Origin: Rhodosporidiobolus odoratus
Lineage: Eukaryota > Basidiomycota > Microbotryomycetes > Sporidiobolales > Sporidiobolaceae
Length of the DNA stretch: 64,000 nt
Direction of reading: 5' to 3'
Assembly (NCBI GenBank): GCA_034387635.1
Contig: JAOANU010000013.1
Span: forward strand, 525,884-589,883
Part shown: piece after piece, positions 34,085 to 45,722 of the stretch
Position numbering within the stretch: the first letter of the stretch is position 1
How the letters are laid out: every line of letters starts with the position of its first letter
Program-made: the position numbers and the translations under genes
Notes under the pieces: model-generated
The model's input: only the letters and a program-made list of their open reading frames with translations
What the model was told of the DNA's origin: nothing
Databases searched by the model: none

Positions 34085-36190
34085 CTACTCCACAACATTC
34101 CCGCAGTGGCCGTTCTCCAGTTCATCCTTTACATCAGACTCGTTCTCCACCTCTGCCTCGATATCCTCCAGCTCGACTCTCCAGTCCCGCGCGAAACGAT
34201 AAAATACCGCCGCATCGCCGACCTTATCCGCCCACGAGGATCCCTCGACCTGCGAGATCTGCCACCCCCCTGCTTCTTTGGTCTGCCTACTCAACCTAGC
34301 CACACAGTATACTCGTTTCGAGTACGTTATTGTCTTCAAGAATTCCTCCATCATGGCCTTGAATTCGTCGAAAACCGATTTGCGTCCTTCTTCTCCTCCT
34401 TCCGCATCTTGCCCCAAGTCTAGCCGCAACGTCCACCCTCTTCTCGTTCGCGCCATTGACGCGCAAGACCGAGAAGACAGGATAGGCATCCTCACGACAG
34501 AGACGCTCGTACTGCCAACTCATTGCGAATGGCGGAGGAGGGCAGACCGGGGCTGGGTCGAAGGAGGCGGTGGTGAACAGGCCGTCAAGAAATTGGCCGC
34601 AGATAAGTCGATGACGGGCTCGGTTATCCAGGACTCGGCAGTCTCTGTGGGGGAGAACGTATGGAGGAGTGACGAGATGAGGCGTTATTGCAAGTAGGAT
34701 CAGGAGAATGGAGTATACCAGGAAGATAGCGTCAGTATGAGGCGCAGCGTTTTAAATCAGGGCATGCTTAGCAGGGAGACAAAAAAAGGGAGGGAAGAGA
34801 GGCAGGAGCACGAGCAGAAAAGGGAAAAAGAGGTAAACTCGCCTTGAACAGTAGGTCATCTTCCTTTCGATGGTAAGGCTGCGGCAGATGCGTCGGCCAG
34901 TCTTGCATTCGCCTCCGCACGCATATGTGAGAGCGAGTATGAGAGCTCACCATTCCTGGCAATGCGCAAACCCCTTCTTAGCCTCGATCGATTCCTGGAC
35001 TTCCTTCCCCTGCCTCATACACCCAAAGCACTTTTCCCTCACAGTCGTCACCTCGGTCGGCGGAGCAAGTTTGAGCATATGCCTCCGCTCCCCCTCTGCC
35101 TCTTTGAGCATGTCCATGTACATCTGCCGGCCTTTCTCGCGTTCGGTTCCGGGAGGGGGTTCGTGAGGGTTCAAGGGCGTGTCCGACGGTTCCTCCCGTG
35201 GAGCACGACGGTGCAGGGCATAATGGTGAGGTCGGCGATGGAGGTCATGTCGGGGTTTGCAAACTCGATCGAAATCAGCGACGTGATACTGTTGAAAATG
35301 GTCCAGAGGTATTGTTGTCGTTCTGCGATGGCGCATTTCAGACGTTGGCTGTTCCTTGTGAAGGAAAAAGACACGGTACTGACTCAACATCCTCCTCGGC
35401 ACGTTTGCCTTCTCGATCCTAGTGTACTGAACCAAGCCAGCTCCACGCTTTATTCCCATCACCTCGTCAAACTCGGGACTGACGAACTCGTTGAAGCCGT
35501 CGTCCTTCGGATGGTCGAAAGCGCTTTGGATGAAGTGGTCGAAAAGGGTTGCATAGGCGGTGCCGTCGCCGAGCGTGGCTAGCGAGAGTTCCGGAGCGCT
35601 ACACAGAGTATACAGATTAGCGAAACTTGTCACGCAGCCACTCCTGTGAGGCTGAAGGTGGAGCATAGAGGCAGGAGCCGAGGAAGAAGAGACGGGAAAA
35701 GGCGGGAAAGAGGGCGAAAAACAGGTGCTCGACGCACGCAATCCTCCCACAGGCGTACCCCATGATGTGCTCCGCGGTCACAAAAGCCAGAAGCGCCCTC
35801 CTCTCCCTTGTGTCCCTATCAGCCACTTGCCATCATTCCACCAAATTCACCGTCAAGCTCGTCTCCATCGCCTCCCGCTTGACCCCTTCCGATCCGGCGA
35901 CACAAGTCGATAGTATGGACATAGTGATCCCACAGCTTGTAGTCGCTAAGGCAGGTCAGGTCGTTCAAGCCGAGGGCGCGGTCGAGGTCGGTACGACGGC
36001 TTGAGCAGGCGCGCACCGAAGCGAGCATGTCCTGGACTCGTAAGACCCAGTAGGCATTTCCTGCTGGACATCAACCGATCAGATCAAGCATTACGACGTT
36101 AGGTAAGGTAGAACGAACATGGGCCAAACGGGTCCGCGTGTCGGCTGTGCAGTTGCTCTTCGAGGTGGAGCGCGTCTACCTCTCGGCATG
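34085..36190 (-). pseudogene. MYND-type zinc-finger-like protein with apparent frameshifts
   Basis: Coding-like pieces run from about 36190 to the stop at 34085. In order: HADPFGP; SGNAYWVLRVQDMLAS (exon from 36063); ALLAFVTAEHIMGYACGRIA; APELSLATLGDGTAYATLFD; LKCAIAERQQYLWTIFNS; VREKCFGCMRQGKEVQ with AHCQEW|RMQDWPTHLP; ERLCREDAYPVFSVLRVNG; and SVFDEFKAMMEEFLKTITYS. The CxxC, HC and DWPTH pattern suggests a MYND finger with some cysteines missing. Joining the pieces needs single-base changes in three short runs: one C fewer near 35350, one G more near 35194, one G fewer near 34415 (minus-strand sense). Either sequencing indels or a decaying gene. The true start was not found; function unknown. 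Confidence 0.5.
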
Positions 36191-36370
36191 CTGCGCTGGA
36201 CGTTGCTCGTCGACTAAGGGTGAAGAGTGTGAGAGGGACCCCGGCCGCGGACAGCCAGGGGCAAGTTCGACAGCTACAGAGGAGGGTCCTATCCAGTAGA
36301 TTCCAGCTTGCAACAGCCTGATACAGCCAAAGGGGACAAAAGGCAGGACAAGCCAAATACAAATGGTTGC

Positions 36371-37558
36371 CTACTTCATCTCCCCATACTTCCTCAGTAA
36401 CCGCTCCTCGACCCCCTCACAAACCCAAGCGTACTCCACGATATCCAGATTCTCCTTCTCAGCCCTGAACAGTTTGCCAAAGTCTTGCGCGGGTTGACCA
36501 GGCATGGCGGGCATCCCTCCCGCACCCGCCCCCATCATCGCGCCAGGGTTCATGGCGGCGAGGTCGTTCGCAGCTATGAAAGCACGGCATGATCAGAAGA
36601 GGCGGAGAGCAGGTCAGGTCGAAGGGAAGACGCAAGCGTACCGTTGTCTTCCCCGAGGATGAGTTGATAGATCGGATTCAGCCCGAACAAACAGAGGAAG
36701 TACCACGAAATGGCGGAGCACCACGAGGCATCGAGGTCGGGGACGTCAATGCCGCGTTGTAGTAGCTCCTTGAACTTGGGCGGGAGGGGAAAAGGAAGTC
36801 GAGCTAGTGGTAGCTCAGCGTCAGTATAAGGCGTGCGCAAGAGAATAAGGCTCGAAAACCCACTGAGAAGAAATCCGGAGAAAAACGAGTTGATGTAGTA
36901 CATCAGGATGGTCTACAAGAAGCAAGAAGCGTCAGCATACAGGACGAGGTCGATGCAGGAAGGACGAGAAGAAGAGGCACACCTGCGGCAAGAATCCGAC
37001 CGCTTGCTTTTTCAACATGTCCATCATGCCATCCATGGCTGCCGGGTCACCGAGCGGGTTGGCGGGAGGAGCACTCTGCCCATCTGCGGGAGGCGGGGCT
37101 TTGAGGTACGAGCCTGACTCGTAAGCTTGCGAGAGGTGCGATTTGAGGGCGAGGAAGGCGGAAGGAGGAAGGTGAGATCCGGATGCTCGCAGTAGCTGGC
37201 CTCGAAGGATGGCGCGCCTAAAGGCAACCGTAGGTTAGTTTAGTCACGATGTCCAGGGCGAGGTTCAGCATCGGAGACAGGCGAGGATAGGTGAGTGGGG
37301 GAGGGAAACGAGGTGAAGAAGGGACGTACTGCTCTCGTACTGCCAGCAGAGGTTGAGGTTTTGGCTTTGTTGCGATAGCTTGTGATACATAGTGCCTCAG
37401 CAGACCAGCCAGAAGGAGAATCGCTGAAAGCGGCAAGAGGACGTAGTCGCGGATCTCTGTGAGGCGGGCAAGCGAGAGTAAGTAGAGGGGAAGCGGTGTG
37501 AGCAGGCTAGAGACTGACCAGGATCCAGAGTGAGTTCCTGTACTCGAGTCATCATCAT
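36371..37558 (-). CDS. EMC3: ER membrane protein complex subunit 3
   Basis: Membrane subunit of the EMC insertase, an Oxa1/YidC relative that inserts tail-anchored and multipass proteins into the ER. Six exons: 37558-37519, 37456-37330, 37217-36983, 36912-36864, 36803-36642, 36573-36371, giving 271 residues. The N-terminus reads [18 protein letters not shown] then GLLRHYVSQ, the family signature. Next are [17 protein letters not shown] and the cytosolic loop. The membrane hairpin is [16 protein letters not shown] and [19 protein letters not shown], followed by [20 protein letters not shown]. Length matches the family (about 260). Three ATGs in a row begin the gene; the first was taken. Only 156 bases separate it from BOR1 on the other strand. 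Confidence 0.95.
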
Positions 37559-37714
37559 GAGAGCGAGTTCGACGCGAGTCAGAGAGTTCGGACTCGGAAC
37601 GGATCAAACGGTAAATTGTAAATTGCCCGACTCGGATCCATTCAACCTGGCTTCCTCTCCTTCGATCACTGGTTCCAGCTCGGCATACGTGCTGCAGGAT
37701 AGCGCGCAGACAGT
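37559..37714. promoter_or_regulatory. Compact bidirectional promoter, EMC3/BOR1
   Basis: 156 bases between two divergent start codons. No clear TATA box. Confidence 0.5.
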
Positions 37715-40547
37715 ATGGTCGTCGATCAGGCCAGTCGTGCGCCGCCTCCGCCTCGTTCCAGTGACCTCTCCCCCTCAGCTTCCGCGACGCATCCGCCTTC
37801 CTCACCTCAAACTCGAACCGCAACTCGGACCTTCTCACCGGATCGGATGCCATGGCCACAACGCAGCTGGGCGTATCAGTACATGCCGTTTCGGGGCATG
37901 TGGCACGACGTGAAAAGACGGGCGCCGTTCTATTCAAGCGACTGGACAGAGGCGCTCAAGCCGAAGAGCTATGAGAGGGTCGTCGGAGCTACCATCAAGA
38001 TGTACTTCCTCAAGTGAGACGATCCTCACCGCCGTCCATCTCACGTCTCGTGTTCCTCAAATGTTGCCTCCCGTTTCGCGCCAATCTGCAGTCTGATGCC
38101 TTGCTTGGCATACATCATCGATATGTATGTTCGCACCGACGGCACGTACGGCGTCAACGAAGGCATACTCTCTTCAGCCATCGCAGCTTTGGCTTTTGCC
38201 ATCTTCTCTGTACAACCTCTCACCATTGTTGGCGGTTCGTCCCCTTCGCTGCCATTTTTCCTTTGGTCTGCTACCACTGTCAGCTCACGTTTCACACCCT
38301 CACAGTCACTGGTCTCATCAACCTCTTCAACTATACCACGTTCGACATTTTGCGAGATCACAACGTCGATTACCTACAGTTCATGGCCTGGACCCTGATG
38401 TAGGTTTCTTCCACTTCCATCGGCTCCAGCTGTGGGCCGGTGCTTTGACTGGAGGCCTTCACACCACTGAGCTTGCGTACCGGCTTCCCCTTCGTCTTTA
38501 CTGACTCTCCGTTCTACATCTGCAGCTGGTCCGCCATTACTCACTGGCTTGTCGCTGTCTGCAACATCTGCGACTACACACGCTTCGTGACAGACATGAC
38601 GAGCGAAACCTTCGGCCTCTGTGCGTGGCTTCCCGACCCCGCTCATCTTGCTGAGAACTGGTCACTCCCTGACCCCGTTGTCCTCCCAGACGTTGGCATC
38701 ATCTATATCCAGAAGGGCGTCGAGCTACTGGTCTACGAATTCGATGACGGAAACGCCACAGGTTCATCGGGCTGGTTCAGCGTTGTCATCGCCATTCTGT
38801 TTGCGCTGTCGGTTTACTTTGTCGAGAGAGCAGGAACCCTTTCTTTCGGCCGTACGCCCTTTCTCCTCTCTTCGGCCCTCTGTTACTGCTTGGAGCTCTT
38901 CGTCTGCACCGAGCACATTGTCTCTCACGGTGCATGCTGACCTTCCCACTTCTTCATTATTTCGTTACAGCTTTCTGGTTCCGCAAGTTCTTGGTAGACT
39001 ACGCTTTCACGGCAGCGATCATCTTCTACACAGGATTCGTACACATGTCAGTCGACACATGCCTCCTTCACACCGCGACCCTTCTGATCCGCTGCTCCCG
39101 TCGAACAGTCCTGGATACATTCAAGATTCAGACATCCAGTTCTTACCGATTACCTCCACTCTAAGCCCTACGCAAGAGTGCGCTTTCCCTCACTCGTCCT
39201 GGTATTGTGCCGTAGCTGACAAAGCTGAATGTCCAGCCGCAACTGGGTCGTCCCCTTTTGGCACCTGCCCGTCAAATGGGTCTTCGTCGCGCTTCCTTTC
39301 GGTTGTCTCGTCACTCTGCTGTTCTACTTCGATGTGCGCTCGCTGCCCTTCATAGTCTCGGCCGAGGTGACTACTGATCGGGGATCTTCCACAGAACAAC
39401 GTCAGCTCTGTCATGGCACAGGCTCGAGGATTCCCCGTCAAGCGCCCCGCAGGATTCCACTGGGTCTGTGCTCTTCACTCTGATCATACAGTTACATACT
39501 GATACGAATGGGCAATGCAGGACTTCTTCCTCCTGGGATGTACCACTTTCATCGCCGGCATCTTGGGCCTTCCTGCGCCAAATGGCCTCGTTCCCCAAGC
39601 ACCAGTACATACCGAAGCACTTTCGGTCACCAAGCTCGTGCCCGCCGGGACTCCGCTACACGAGTATGGCTTTTACGAGGGTGATATCCGCGCTGCTAAG
39701 AAGGAAGAAGAGGAACGAATTGACAGAGGCGGGGAGCGGAAGATGTACAAGGTAGTGAGGACTAGGGTAGTCGAGCAGAGGGCGTCGCATTTTGCCATGG
39801 GTGTGAGTCATCCCTACACTTTCACGCTTCCCATCCCTACTGCCGCTGATCTGCTTTTACCGAAGCTTCTCATCCTCGGCACCATGTCCCGCCCCCTCCT
39901 CGTCGTGCTCGGTCTCATGTCACGCGCCATGTTCGCTGGTATTTTCCTCGTCGTCGGCTGGGGTAGCGTGGAAGGCAACGGAATTGTGCACAAGACGCTC
40001 TTCCTCCTCCGCGACTCCAAGATGACACCACCTTCCCACCCTCTGGCTGACGTAAAGAAGAGCTCGATAGCCAAATTCGTTACGATTCAATGGTTCTTCT
40101 TTGCGGCAATCATTGCAGTGAGCGAGACTATCGGTGCGTTTCTTCCCTTACCTCGTCCCTTGTCTCCTGCCCGCAGACTCCTCACGTATGCTGCACCTCC
40201 TTTCTACAGCGGGCATCGCCTTCCCGGTGGTCATCACCGTCCTCATTCCCGTCCGCTTCTACCTTGTCCCCACCCTCTTCACCCCCTCTGAACTCGCCGC
40301 CCTCGATGCTCCTACAGCCAACTCTGCTGCGGTGCTCGTTTCCCTTGGGGGACCGCTACAGCCCGAGCGGAATCAACGGCAAGCATCGAATACGCCAGCT
40401 GCCAAGGACGAAGAGCGAGGACCGACGACCGCGACGAGGGAGGAGGAAGACGTGAGGAAGAGGGAGAAGAGGGAAGATCCACAGCAGGATGGGGCAGTCG
40501 AGGGGGGGGAGGGCGGATCGCAGAGAGTCGCTTCGATGAAGCGATAG
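37715..40547 (+). CDS. BOR1: BOR1-type borate/anion transporter (SLC4 family)
   Basis: Plasma-membrane anion exchanger; fungal members export borate and also affect vacuolar traffic. Twelve exons: 37715-38013, 38092-38234, 38306-38399, 38526-38620, 38690-38851, 38971-39046, 39109-39177, 39237-39333, 39395-39463, 39521-39802, 39866-40133, 40210-40547, giving 663 residues. Hallmarks: MWHDVKRRAPFYSSDWTEAL at the N-terminus; YGVNEGILSSAIAALAFAIF; QPLTIVGVTGLINLFNYT; FVPFWHLP-like VVPFWHLPVKWVFVALPFG; MAQARGFPVKRPAGFHWDFF; and the re-entrant region LLGCTTFIAGILGLPAPNGL. The C-terminus is a charged hydrophilic tail of about 70 residues (EEEDVRKREKREDPQ). All joins preserve frame. Confidence 0.94.
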
Positions 40548-40859
40548 AGCGGACTCAAGTGTAGTGCTTACTTGTGTTGTTGTACCATGACAGAATCGCA
40601 TTGTCCTTTCTTTCTCCTCGAGAGACGCTCGTCGTCTGAACGGCGCCTTCGTTGCTCTGCACAGCTCACGTCGAGGTCCTCCGGATGCTACGGCACTCAG
40701 TCCAGATAGGCGCTCAGTGTTCCGCCTGAAACTCGTGATCATTTCTTCCTGCGAATTTCACGCTTTCTTCTTTTACCTGCTCGCTTTCTCTCCAAGACCG
40801 AGCGCTCTTCAACAATCTAAATAGATAAGCTCTCGCTCCCACCGCCCTGCCTCTCAACC
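40548..40859. other. Intergenic: DTD1 promoter
   Basis: About 310 bases. An A/T-rich word (ctaaatagataag) lies about 45 bases before the DTD1 start and may act as a TATA-like element. Confidence 0.4.
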
Positions 40860-42176
40860 ATGCGCGCGGTCATCCAGCGAGTTCGCTCTGCGGCGGTTCA
40901 TGTCGACGGAGAACAGGTCTCGTCCATCAAGCGAGGGCTGTTGTGCTTGATTGGGATCAGTACGACTGATACGGAGTACGAGCGGGAATGGTTGGCAACC
41001 AAGGTACGCAATCTTTTTTCTGCAGGGTATACATTTTCGATATACTCAATCCTGGACGTTCTGCGATTGGTATCTGATGCGCTTTGTACTCCCTCCTGAC
41101 TGGAATCCGCACAACACCTTGGAACCCACCATTGTCTGGGACTCTGCCCTGTCATCGCTCGCTCACTTTGCCGGTTTTTCTTTTTTTTCCCGTCTCGCAG
41201 ATCCTGAACCTCAAGCTTTTCCCGGAAGACAAAGATGGCGAATCCTGGGGATGGAAAAACAGCGTACTCGATGCGGGGTACGAGGTCTTGTGCGGTAGGT
41301 CCCTCCCTCTGGCCCACTATCGCGATCTCCTGGGCTCGGACAGATTCGCTTTTTTTCCTTCTTTATCCAGTCTCTCAATTCACCCTACAAGCGAATCTGC
41401 GGAAAGGTTCGAAGCCAGACTTTCATGGTGCGATGGTGCGCTCTTTCCATTCTTCGACCCACCCTGAAAGCGCCAGCTAACCACATCCAACTTTCTTTTC
41501 CTCCTCGACGCGACTATCTCTCTTGCCGTCCGAATGAATGTCAGGGAGCGGAGACGAGCAAAGCCTTCTATGATGCCTTCCTTGAGGACATGCGGCGAAA
41601 GTACCAGGCAGACAAGATCCTGGATGGGAAGGTTCGAATCGATTACTCAACTTGCCTTCCTCCTACTTCGCCGATTGACTCTTTTCCATCAATACAGTTC
41701 GGCGCTATGATGGACGTCTCTCTCGTAAACGATGTGAGCGCATGATCTGCATCGTGTCTCACCCACATTAGCTGACTGCGCCACCCTACCTCCTTCTCAT
41801 CTCGCAGGGTCCCGTTACCCTAATCCTCGACTCAACCACCGATGCCCCCGCCCCTCCTGTCAAGAAACCCTCTGCAACCCCTGAACAAAAACAAAAAGCA
41901 AAAGAAAAGGCCGAACGTCGGGCCGCATTGGCAAAGGCGTCGAAAGAAGCTCGGGCTAAGCTTTCGGATTTGGGTATTGTCGAGGGCGAGGGAGAGGGTG
42001 TAGGAGGAGACGCAGTAGTACAGGAGGTGTTACTACCTGGGATCACGGAGGAACGACAGGCGTTACTGGTGGACAAGGCGGCGGATAGGAAGGAGGAAGA
42101 GTTGATTCGGGAAGCGGAAAAGGCGGCGGCGGTTTTGGCTCAGCGGTTCAAAGTCACACTAGGAACGGGAATATAG
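40860..42176 (+). CDS. DTD1: D-aminoacyl-tRNA deacylase with long charged C-terminal extension
   Basis: Removes D-amino acids (and glycine from mischarged tRNA-Ala) from tRNA. Six exons: 40860-41003, 41201-41294, 41371-41435, 41545-41631, 41698-41733, 41808-42176, giving 264 residues. The start MRAVIQRVRSAAVHVDGEQV is diagnostic. The two cross-subunit active-site motifs are VSQFTLQANLRKGSKPDFH and VNDGPVTLILDS, which carries the conserved Gly-Pro. The enzyme core ends near residue 155. The remaining 110 residues are an Ala/Lys/Glu-rich helix (QKQKAKEKAERRAALAKASK) and an acidic tail not found in bacterial DTD. Similar but shorter extensions occur in some eukaryotes. It might be an RNA- or ribosome-binding tail; that is a guess. 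Confidence 0.94.
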
Positions 42177-42251
42177 ACTTAGGAGAACACGTCTTCGGAG
42201 TATGGTATTCGTATTTTCACGGATGCAGAAATGGAAGAGTGGAAGGAAAGT

Positions 42252-43904
42252 CTACGCAAGGAATTTCTCAACGACATCGAGCCAAGTCTGCGGAGCGTCG
42301 ACCATGGGAAGATGACCCGCTCCGGTGATCTGCTCAAATCTGGCGTCGACACCTTCCTTTTCTAGGTTCTCCTTCAGGGTCTTGAGCACCCCCGGAAGAG
42401 CTCCATCCCTCTCGCCCGCAACAAGGAGAACTTTCTTCTCCTTGAGCTTCTCCGCCAAGCCGGGATACACATCATACCCCTGCAACGCGGCTGCACCGGC
42501 TGCAAACCCCTCGATCGGGGTCGACGTGACCTGATCATGAATAAAGAACTCCTTTCTTCCTCCTACATTGAAGTCGCTCGTCGCTCCCTGAGGGAACCAC
42601 CTCGGAACGGTCACATCTGCCAGGGGGACCATCGACCCCTTCTCCCTAGCAAGAGCGATACGTTCATCCCAAGCTTTGGCATTTGCGGCGGGCGAGGTTG
42701 CTTGGGTGTCGCAGGCGATCAGGCGGGAGAAGAGGTCCGGGTGATGGTGTGCGAAGGCGAGGGAGGTGGCGCCGCCTTGGGAGACGCCGATGATAGCGTG
42801 AATAGGAGTCGGGATGGAGAGGGCGGTGAGAACGGTGGAGACGTCGTTGGCGAGGATTTCGAGGGTGCAGGGCTTGGGAGGGACAGAGGACTGAACGTCG
42901 GGCCATGTTAGCTGCAAGCGCAAGGGAAGATGGTGTGTGAGCGGCTTCACCTTGCCATGCCCACGCTGGTCGTAGGTGATGAGGTTGTAGGTCTTGCTCA
43001 ACCTAGGCAAAACAAGGTCCCACATCTTCTGGTTCGTCATAAGCGAATTGACAAAGACGAGCCATGGCGCCGATGCAGTGCGCTTGGCCACCCGGACGTG
43101 GAGTGTAACGCCCTCCTCGACCTCGACATCATGCTCCGTCTGTTTGGTCTCGGGGAGAGGGACGCTTTGCTCGCCCATGTCGCCGACGTCGAGGGTGACG
43201 AGAAGGCGAGAAACCATGTTGTAGGTGGCGACAACAGCCGTAGCTTCGAGGAGCTGCTGGTCGTCCTTGAGGTGCTCTTTGAGTTCGTCGATGCGAGCTT
43301 GCGGGACAGAGACATTGTAGGTCGACGCATCGGCGAAGCGAAGGGCGGCGGCTTGGTAGGCGGAAAGTGGGGCGGGGGCGGAGGGTGCCGGGAGAGGGGT
43401 GGCAAGGTCACGAATGATGGTGAGCTGCTGAGCGGTGAGGCCGGCCTCGGTACCGACGTGTGCGTGGTCTGCGAGGGCAAGCGAGGTCAGGGTGGTTTAG
43501 GAAGGTCCGCCGAAGTGGAAAGGGGACGAACGGATCCATTCGAAAGTGGCAGAGTTGCGTGCAGCGACCCGGAGGATCTGCAAGCGTGCGGGTATGTAGT
43601 TCAGCTTTGGCAGGTAGACACGTCGGGATAGGGCGCACCATGAGCTCGCGGATGTCGTCAGGAAGCGAGTTCTTCGTTCGCACCGCGCCGAGAAGTGTGT
43701 TCCAGCCGTTCTAGACAAGAGTGACAGGTCAGGCGAAGCTGAGTATGGGACCTTCAAGGCAGAGGAAAGACGCACGGCGATCTCTGGAGCATTCAAGAGA
43801 GACTGGTCCAACGGAGTAAGGCCACGAGCCCCACGGCGCTCACGAATGGCGTCGCCGATGACGGAAGTGCCTTTTGCCGGGTTCTTGTAAGGGATGCGAG
43901 GCAT
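42252..43904 (-). CDS. Carboxymuconolactone decarboxylase - alpha/beta hydrolase fusion
   Basis: Predicted to decarboxylate carboxymuconolactone and hydrolyse the enol-lactone to 3-oxoadipate. Exons: 43904-43776, 43710-43639, 43577-43532, 43468-42951, 42890-42252, giving 467 residues. The N-terminal AhpD/CMD-type domain has MPRIPYKNPAKG, IRERRGARGLTPLDQSLLN, NGWNTLLGAVRTKNSLPDDI, and the ILRVAARNSATFEWIHHAHV helix. CMD enzymes keep Glu and His in this last region. The C-terminal hydrolase begins near residue 195: WLVFVNSLMTNQKMWDLVL, DQRGHGKSS, nucleophile elbow GVSQGG (Ser292), acid in GERDGA, and His in GAGHLPMVDAP. Bacterial PcaL joins the same two activities with the hydrolase first; here the order is reversed. 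Divergent from the EthD-like gene. Confidence 0.85.
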
Positions 43905-44744
43905 GCTAGAGGAAGAAGAGCGGGCGAGTCAGCGGGAAGAGCTTGGGGAGCAGGGTTACAATGTTGTGGAGGCGATTAAGCCATACTGTGCGTCCTGATG
44001 AGCTTCGGCTTGGGTGTCGAGGTTTCATATCCACCTGAACTTGCCTCCATGGTGTGCTCCTATTGATTGTCGGGGTGTAGAAAGCCGAGTTAGGGTTGCC
44101 GCGGGTGGGGAGGTGTATTGACGAGGGCGCCATAGTGAGGGCGGCTTGGCTTGTGAAGGGGCGCTAGGGACATCTAAGGAGGTTAACCTACGCTGTATGT
44201 GCTGTTGCAGGGTTCAGTGAAGGCGAGAGAAGCGGTGCCAAACCGATTCCGACTCGACTCGTCGACCGGAACCACTTTCTTCCGCATTGACCGTCCCTAC
44301 TCTGGGTTAGATACAGCCACACACCCAAGCAAACAAGTGAGTATCAAGTACGACCTGTACTTCTCTGGTCACACGCCACGACCAGCCCCAGCGACTCCCT
44401 CCTTCCCCCCACCTCTTTCGCCTTTGCCGACCTGCTCGCCTCAAACTCACCTTCAACGCCCCTTCGACAAGGACGGATGGCTTATTCGAGTATCTAGGAG
44501 ACTTCTGCACGGGCTATTGCGCTGTCTGCGTCAGGACAAGCTGGCCTCAACCTCTCTTGAAAGCAGGATACCTTCCTCAGCTTTGAGCATACTACGGTCG
44601 ATTTGCCGCTTCGAGGAACCCTGCATCAGTCAACTAGAAAGTAGACTCGCCCTACATCGAGGCCGCACTGTCGTGCCGTGTCACCTTCGCCTGAGAAACA
44701 ATCCTGACCCTTTTTTTTGCGACTCCGTCCACACCTGTCACAGA
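43905..44744. promoter_or_regulatory. Shared upstream region of CMD-hydrolase fusion and EthD-like gene
   Basis: 840 bases between two divergent start codons. Open frames inside (44199-45116 plus, 43906-44133 minus) look like leader sequence. No gene supported. Confidence 0.4.
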
Positions 44745-45722
44745 ATGCCCGCCCCTTCCCCTTCGTCTCCCGGCTATCTATGGGTTCTCTCCGAGCCGGG
44801 CTCTCAGGCTACCGTCGACGAGTTCCAGGGTGCGTTCGACATACTTCCGCCTTTCTCACTGCCTCATTTGTTCAAACTCCTTGTCGGCTCACGCCGTCAC
44901 CCCGTTACGCCCAGACTGGTACGACAACGAACATGTTCCCCTACGGATGCAGCAGTGAGTCCTCCTTCGTGTCCCATATCGCTTTTCACCCTTTCTCACT
45001 TCACTTCTAAAGCCGTCTTTCTGCGTCCCTTGCAGCATCTCCGAGTTCCACACCGGTGCCCGCTACGCCGCCGCCGACGGTCAAGTTCCCGGCTGGTCCG
45101 CCGCATACGACATTGAATCCGTCGCCCTCTTCAGCGACGACAAGTACACCCGTCTCCGCGCCAACCGTTCCCCTCGAGAGGGTGCCCTCGTCGCTCGTCT
45201 CGAAGTCCTCGACCGTCGCACGGCTGAGACGCTTGGACAGACTAGTCCGCCGCCTCCCGCTAGCGAGGCGCCGAAGTTTGTGCTGACTGCTGCGGGGGAG
45301 GAACGGCCTGAGGAGGATGAGTTGAAGGTGTTTGGGGGAGCTGAGGATTGGAGGAGGAGTCATTACCACAGGATCTACGACTCGCTCGTCATCGGACATG
45401 GGAAGGAACCGAAGAGCAACGTGGCGCCCAAGTTTGTCGTGGTGCACGGTGAGCCAGCTGTTCTCTATTTCCTCTTGACATGGAAACTCCCCTTTCCTTC
45501 CCTGTGATCATAACGTTCGGTTGTACTGGGCTCTCTCCGCCGCATCAGCCCGCATCCCAGGGTCCTTGTACTGATTGACCTATCCTCCCCGCTCTTCCCG
45601 CAGAATTCGACTCCGAAGCCTACGACTCTTCGCCCGCCTTCGCCACTGCCACAGAAGGTAAGACCGAAGTCCGTCGATGGAAGTTGTACAAGGCTACGCC
45701 TAACACGGCATCCAAGGCTTAG
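44745..45722 (+). CDS. EthD-like dimeric alpha/beta-barrel protein
   Basis: Small protein of the EthD / stress-responsive A/B-barrel superfamily. Exons 44745-44829, 44915-44954, 45036-45448, 45604-45722 encode 218 residues. The family start is clear: GYLWVLSEPGSQATVDEFQD then WYDNEHVPLRMQHISEF and ARYAAADGQVPGWSAAYDIE. The middle contains EGALVARLEVLDRRTAETL. A second barrel half (SHYHRIYDSLVIGHGKEP, VAPKFVVVHEFDSEAYDS) follows after an acidic linker. Members bind hydrophobic or aromatic ligands; most have no proven reaction, and none is proposed here. Its place opposite the CMD-hydrolase fusion hints at a link with aromatic breakdown, which is inference. Confidence 0.82.
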
